From: Anaerolineaceae bacterium
GTDB taxonomy: Bacteria; Chloroflexota; Anaerolineae; Anaerolineales; Anaerolineaceae
Assembly (NCBI GenBank): GCA_003524305.1
Contig: DQHW01000033.1
Coordinates: forward strand, 3,269-67,268
Length of the DNA: 64,000 nucleotides
Reading direction: 5' to 3'
Numbering within the stretch: the first letter of the stretch is position 1; every line of letters starts with the position of its first letter. The translations under genes were made by a program, and so were the position numbers. This document shows positions 61,490-64,000 of this stretch, in pieces. The notes under the pieces were generated by a model. The model did not search any database. It had not been told where the DNA came from and saw only the letters and a list, made by a program, of their open reading frames with translations.

Positions 61490-61816
61490 ATGGTAGATAA
61501 CTTAACAGAAATGCTTAAAGGAGTGCTTGAGGGATGCGTCCTGGAAATTATCAGCCGCCAGGAAACATACGGTTACGAAATCACACGACGGTTGAACGCC
61601 CTCGGCTTCACAGATGTTGTTGATGGAACTGTCTACACTATCCTGATCCGGCTTGAAAATGGCAAGTTGGTAGATATCACCAAGAAACCCTCCGACTTGG
61701 GGCCGCCGCGAAAGTTTTTTGCGCTCAACGACGCGGGACGTGATGAATTGCAGAAGTTTTGGGAAAAATGGGAGTTCGTGTCATCAAAAATTAACGAATT
61801 AAAGGAGACAAAATGA
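61490..61816 (+). CDS. PadR-family transcriptional regulator (second)
   Basis: The 108-residue repressor has LEGCVLEIISRQETYGYEITR, the recognition segment VDGTVYTILIRLENGKLV and wing PSDLGPPRKFFALNDAG. ATG 61490 follows AAAGG at six bases; a TTG two codons earlier is possible. It overlaps the first DUF1048 gene by four bases (ATGA), so regulator and targets are translated together. This order, PadR-DUF1048-ABC, is known from Firmicutes. Confidence 0.93.
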   Translation: MVDNLTEMLKGVLEGCVLEIISRQETYGYEITRRLNALGFTDVVDGTVYTILIRLENGKLVDITKKPSDLGPPRKFFALNDAGRDELQKFWEKWEFVSSKINELKETK

Positions 61817-62163
61817 CAAATTTTTGGGAAAAAATCACAGGCAGCGACATGAACAAGGAATGGAAATCCTTTGTATCGCGAGCAAATAAATTACCGATTG
61901 ATTATCAGGCTGCATGGGAAAAAATTACATCCAATTTTTGGCTGCGCTCTGATTTTACCGGTCGCAATCTCATGCCAATTCTTGATGGTGTGCTTGGTTT
62001 GCTTGAAGAATCAGCGGCGGAGGGGCAGGTTGTTCATGAGGTTTTAGGAGACGATATCGAAGGCTTCTGTTCAGCGTTGGCTGGTGAAGCAGGGGCGAAG
62101 TCATTTCGCGACAAATGGCGTGAACAGCTTAACAACAATATTGCTAAAAAATTAGGTAAATAG
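61813..62163 (+). CDS. DUF1048-family protein (copy 1)
   Basis: The 116-residue helical protein has WKSFVSRANKLPIDYQAAWEK, a middle ILDGVLGLLEESAAEGQVVHEV and GDDIEGFCSALAGE, all typical of DUF1048. The fold is a small helical bundle with no known activity. It is always found near PadR regulators and ABC genes in related contexts, so a modulating role for the exporter is plausible. It starts within the padR stop codon. Confidence 0.9.
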   Translation: MTNFWEKITGSDMNKEWKSFVSRANKLPIDYQAAWEKITSNFWLRSDFTGRNLMPILDGVLGLLEESAAEGQVVHEVLGDDIEGFCSALAGEAGAKSFRDKWREQLNNNIAKKLGK

Positions 62164-62172
62164 GAGGTTAAT

Positions 62173-62523
62173 GTGAAAATCCAAGACATTATCGAAGGCA
62201 AAAAAGAGTGGCGAACTCATATGGCGCGTGTCAAAGCCCTTCCGAAAGATTATCAGATTGTATATAAAGAGATCCAAAACTATTTATTCAAGGTTGGTCC
62301 TGTTGACCTGACTGAAGGGACGAGTTTGCTTTCGGGAATTGTTGATCTCTTTGAAGGTGGGGCAGCCTTGAAGAAAGGTGTGCTTGAAGTGACAGGCAAT
62401 GATGTAGCGGCTTTCTGCGATGATCTAATCAAAGATTCCAAAACTTACGCTGACATGTATCAGGAATCCATCGGCCAGGAAGTTAATAACTCCCTGAAAA
62501 AGGTTTCGGATAAAACCAAGTAA
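62173..62523 (+). CDS. DUF1048-family protein (copy 2)
   Basis: It has the same length (116) and layout as copy 1: WRTHMARVKALPKDYQIVYK, LLSGIVDLFEGGAALKKGVLE and GNDVAAFCDDLIKDS. Identity with copy 1 is moderate, so the duplication is old and both copies are kept. AGGAGG precedes a GTG-like context: the start codon is GTG or ATG at 62172-62175 behind AGGAGGTTA; I use the ATG/GTG boundary frame starting at 62173. Confidence 0.88.
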   Translation: MKIQDIIEGKKEWRTHMARVKALPKDYQIVYKEIQNYLFKVGPVDLTEGTSLLSGIVDLFEGGAALKKGVLEVTGNDVAAFCDDLIKDSKTYADMYQESIGQEVNNSLKKVSDKTK

Positions 62524-62537
62524 TAGGAGATTTCAAA

Positions 62538-63296
62538 ATGGATAAAGCAATTCAGTTAAGAGGACTTCAAAAGTCCTATAAGAAGTTAAATGTTCTAAAT
62601 GGCGTTGATTTTGAAGTGGAAAAAGGTAAAATATTCGCCCTGCTTGGTTCCAACGGGGCAGGCAAGACTACAATTGTCAAAATTCTCACCACGCTGCTCA
62701 AACAAGATAGCGGTACTGCTTATGTCAACGGTTTCGACGTTGCGGTAAAGCCCGACCAAGTTAGACAGTCAATCAGTCTGACAGGTCAATTTGCCGCGGT
62801 GGATGAAATTTTAACCGGGCGGGAAAATTTGATCATGATCGCCAGGCTGCGTCACCTCGAAAATCCGCGCCAGGTGTCTGAAGAATTACTGAACCGCTTC
62901 AGCTTGACCGATGCCGCTGATCGCAGAGTCGCCACCTATTCGGGAGGCATGCGCCGTAGACTGGATATCGCCATGAGTCTGGTTGGGAAACCGCAGCTCA
63001 TATTCCTTGATGAGCCGACTACCGGGCTTGACCCCGAAGGGCGTATCGAGGTTTGGAAAACCATCAAAGCGCTCGCCGATAATGGCACAACGGTTCTCCT
63101 GACAACGCAGTATTTGGATGAAGCCGAGCAGCTTGCCGATCAAATTGCCATTCTGCACGAGGGCAGGATAATTGCCAACGGCACGCTTGCTGAATTGAAA
63201 AAAATGTTCCCACCCGCGAAGGTGGAATATATTGAAAAACAACCGACACTTGAGGATATTTTCCTTGCAATCGTCGGCAAGAAAGAGGAAAAATAA
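62538..63296 (+). CDS. ABC transporter ATP-binding protein (DrrA-type)
   Basis: The 252-residue ATPase powers an ABC-2 exporter. Walker A is LLGSNGAGKTTIVKIL (about residues 34-49), the signature is YSGGMRRRLDIAMSL, Walker B is LIFLDEPTTGLDP, and the H-loop is the TTQYLDEAEQ region, where Gln replaces the usual His (TTQY; DrrA-type proteins share this). It resembles DrrA/daunorubicin-resistance ATPases. AGGAG precedes the ATG. The permease starts directly after its stop codon. Confidence 0.96.
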   Translation: MDKAIQLRGLQKSYKKLNVLNGVDFEVEKGKIFALLGSNGAGKTTIVKILTTLLKQDSGTAYVNGFDVAVKPDQVRQSISLTGQFAAVDEILTGRENLIMIARLRHLENPRQVSEELLNRFSLTDAADRRVATYSGGMRRRLDIAMSLVGKPQLIFLDEPTTGLDPEGRIEVWKTIKALADNGTTVLLTTQYLDEAEQLADQIAILHEGRIIANGTLAELKKMFPPAKVEYIEKQPTLEDIFLAIVGKKEEK

Positions 63297-64000
63297 ATGG
63301 AAACTGTAAAAAATCACATTTTTAGCGATATGAGTATCATGCTTGGCCGATCAATGCGCCATATTTTTCGCAGCCTGGATACCATCCTCACGGTGACCAT
63401 TACTCCAATTGCGATGATGCTGCTCTTTGTCTATGTGTTCGGCGGCGCGATTCAAACCGGCACGGAAAACTATGTAAATTACCTGCTTCCCGGCATTTTG
63501 CTGATTGCGATTGCAAGCGGCATATCTTACACGGCTTACCGCCTGTTTTTGGATATGCAAAGTGGGATCTTTGAACGGTTTCATTCGATGCCCATTGCAC
63601 CTTCTGCTGCGCTGTGGGGGCATGTGTTAACCTCGCTGGTTTCCAACGCGATTTCGGTCTTGGTGATCATTATTGTGGCGCTCATCATGGGCTTCCGCTC
63701 ACAGGCAGGTATTTTCGCCTGGCTTTCTGTAGCGGGTATACTCGCTTTGTTTACCCTGGCCTTAACCTGGGTGGCAGCCATCGCCGGGCTTTCGGCAAAA
63801 TCGATTGACGGCGCGACAGGTTTTTCGTATCCGATTATCTTTTTGCCCTTTATCAGCTCGGCGTTTGTGCCAACAGAATCGATGCCCAAAGTGGTTCGCG
63901 CGTTTGCAGAAAACCAGCCAGTGACTTCAATAGTGGATGCCATCCGAGCGCTGCTGTCTGGTCAACCCGTGGGCAACGAACTTTGGATCGCACTTGCCTG
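63297..64000 (+). CDS. ABC-2 type permease (DrrB-type), 3'-truncated by window
   Basis: ATG 63297 immediately follows the ATPase stop, behind GAGG. About 234 codons are visible before the window ends, so the C-terminus is missing. The sequence shows LGRSMRHIFRSLDTILTVTI, then helices PIAMMLLFVYVFGGAI, YLLPGILLIAIASGISY, a cluster of three more, and FLPFISSAFVPTESMP, the DrrB-type conserved loop. It exports a drug-like or lipid substrate together with the DrrA-type ATPase, under the upstream PadR. Confidence 0.93.
   Translation, partial: METVKNHIFSDMSIMLGRSMRHIFRSLDTILTVTITPIAMMLLFVYVFGGAIQTGTENYVNYLLPGILLIAIASGISYTAYRLFLDMQSGIFERFHSMPIAPSAALWGHVLTSLVSNAISVLVIIIVALIMGFRSQAGIFAWLSVAGILALFTLALTWVAAIAGLSAKSIDGATGFSYPIIFLPFISSAFVPTESMPKVVRAFAENQPVTSIVDAIRALLSGQPVGNELWIALA

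Overview
The window reads as a chromosomal segment of a Chloroflexota bacterium, probably class Anaerolineae. This is an inference from gene content: Cys-anchored lipoproteins built on Thr/Pro-rich linkers, a DUF3048 lipoprotein, zinc-ribbon/coiled-coil/SH3-like surface proteins, a long formate-THF ligase and a compact nusA-ylxR-infB-rbfA-nrnA-truB operon. No rRNA, CRISPR array, transposase or phage gene was seen. One tRNA (Leu, TAA) is present. Coding density is high, and real genes have clear GGAGG-type ribosome sites.

Layout. 1-3.3 kb: 3' part of a type I restriction R subunit, then an unrecognised acidic, Cys-rich protein behind a promoter with tandem dyads. 3.4-5.6 kb: a methyltransferase and a CPBP membrane protease framed by two copies of a composite intergenic repeat. 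5.6-13.7 kb (minus strand): mgtC-like, ribF, then the nusA operon. 14-25 kb: scattered metabolic and repair genes (glutathione peroxidase, GH13 glucosidase, Ldh2-type dehydrogenase, a lipoprotein, TetR plus hydrolase, fhs, a mini zinc-ribbon protein, ada, a flavodoxin). 25-30.4 kb: Kef-type antiporter with pfkA, and a membrane alkaline-phosphatase-superfamily enzyme. 30.4-31.7 kb: an AT-rich islet with a Panacea-type toxin-antitoxin pair beside tRNA-Leu. 31.9-42.2 kb: PHP phosphoesterase, UPF0104 flippase-like protein, a large zinc-ribbon membrane protein, several lipoproteins, small metabolic enzymes and an M29 aminopeptidase.

42.4-50.6 kb is a complete kdp potassium-uptake operon (kdpF-A-B-C-D-E) with two extra small membrane proteins, one ahead of kdpF and one inserted and translationally coupled between kdpB and kdpC. 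50.7-55.1 kb is a signalling operon: periplasmic-binding-domain sensor kinase, single-domain receiver, and receiver-GAF-GAF-HD-GYP protein. 55.2-59.8 kb holds a lipoprotein, MFS transporter, pirin and an FTR1 iron permease with a Fur-like palindrome. 60-64 kb holds two PadR-controlled units: PadR with a HAAS-pentapeptide-repeat protein, and PadR with two DUF1048 proteins and a DrrAB-type ABC exporter cut by the window edge.

At least two dispersed non-coding repeat families are visible: a TTTCGTG-rich element that usually lies just past gene 3' ends, and short palindromes ending in CCCTACAAGAA. The best candidates for something undescribed are the kdpB/kdpC inter-gene membrane protein, the repeat-framed two-gene cassette, the Panacea pair, and the HAAS-pentapeptide fusion.
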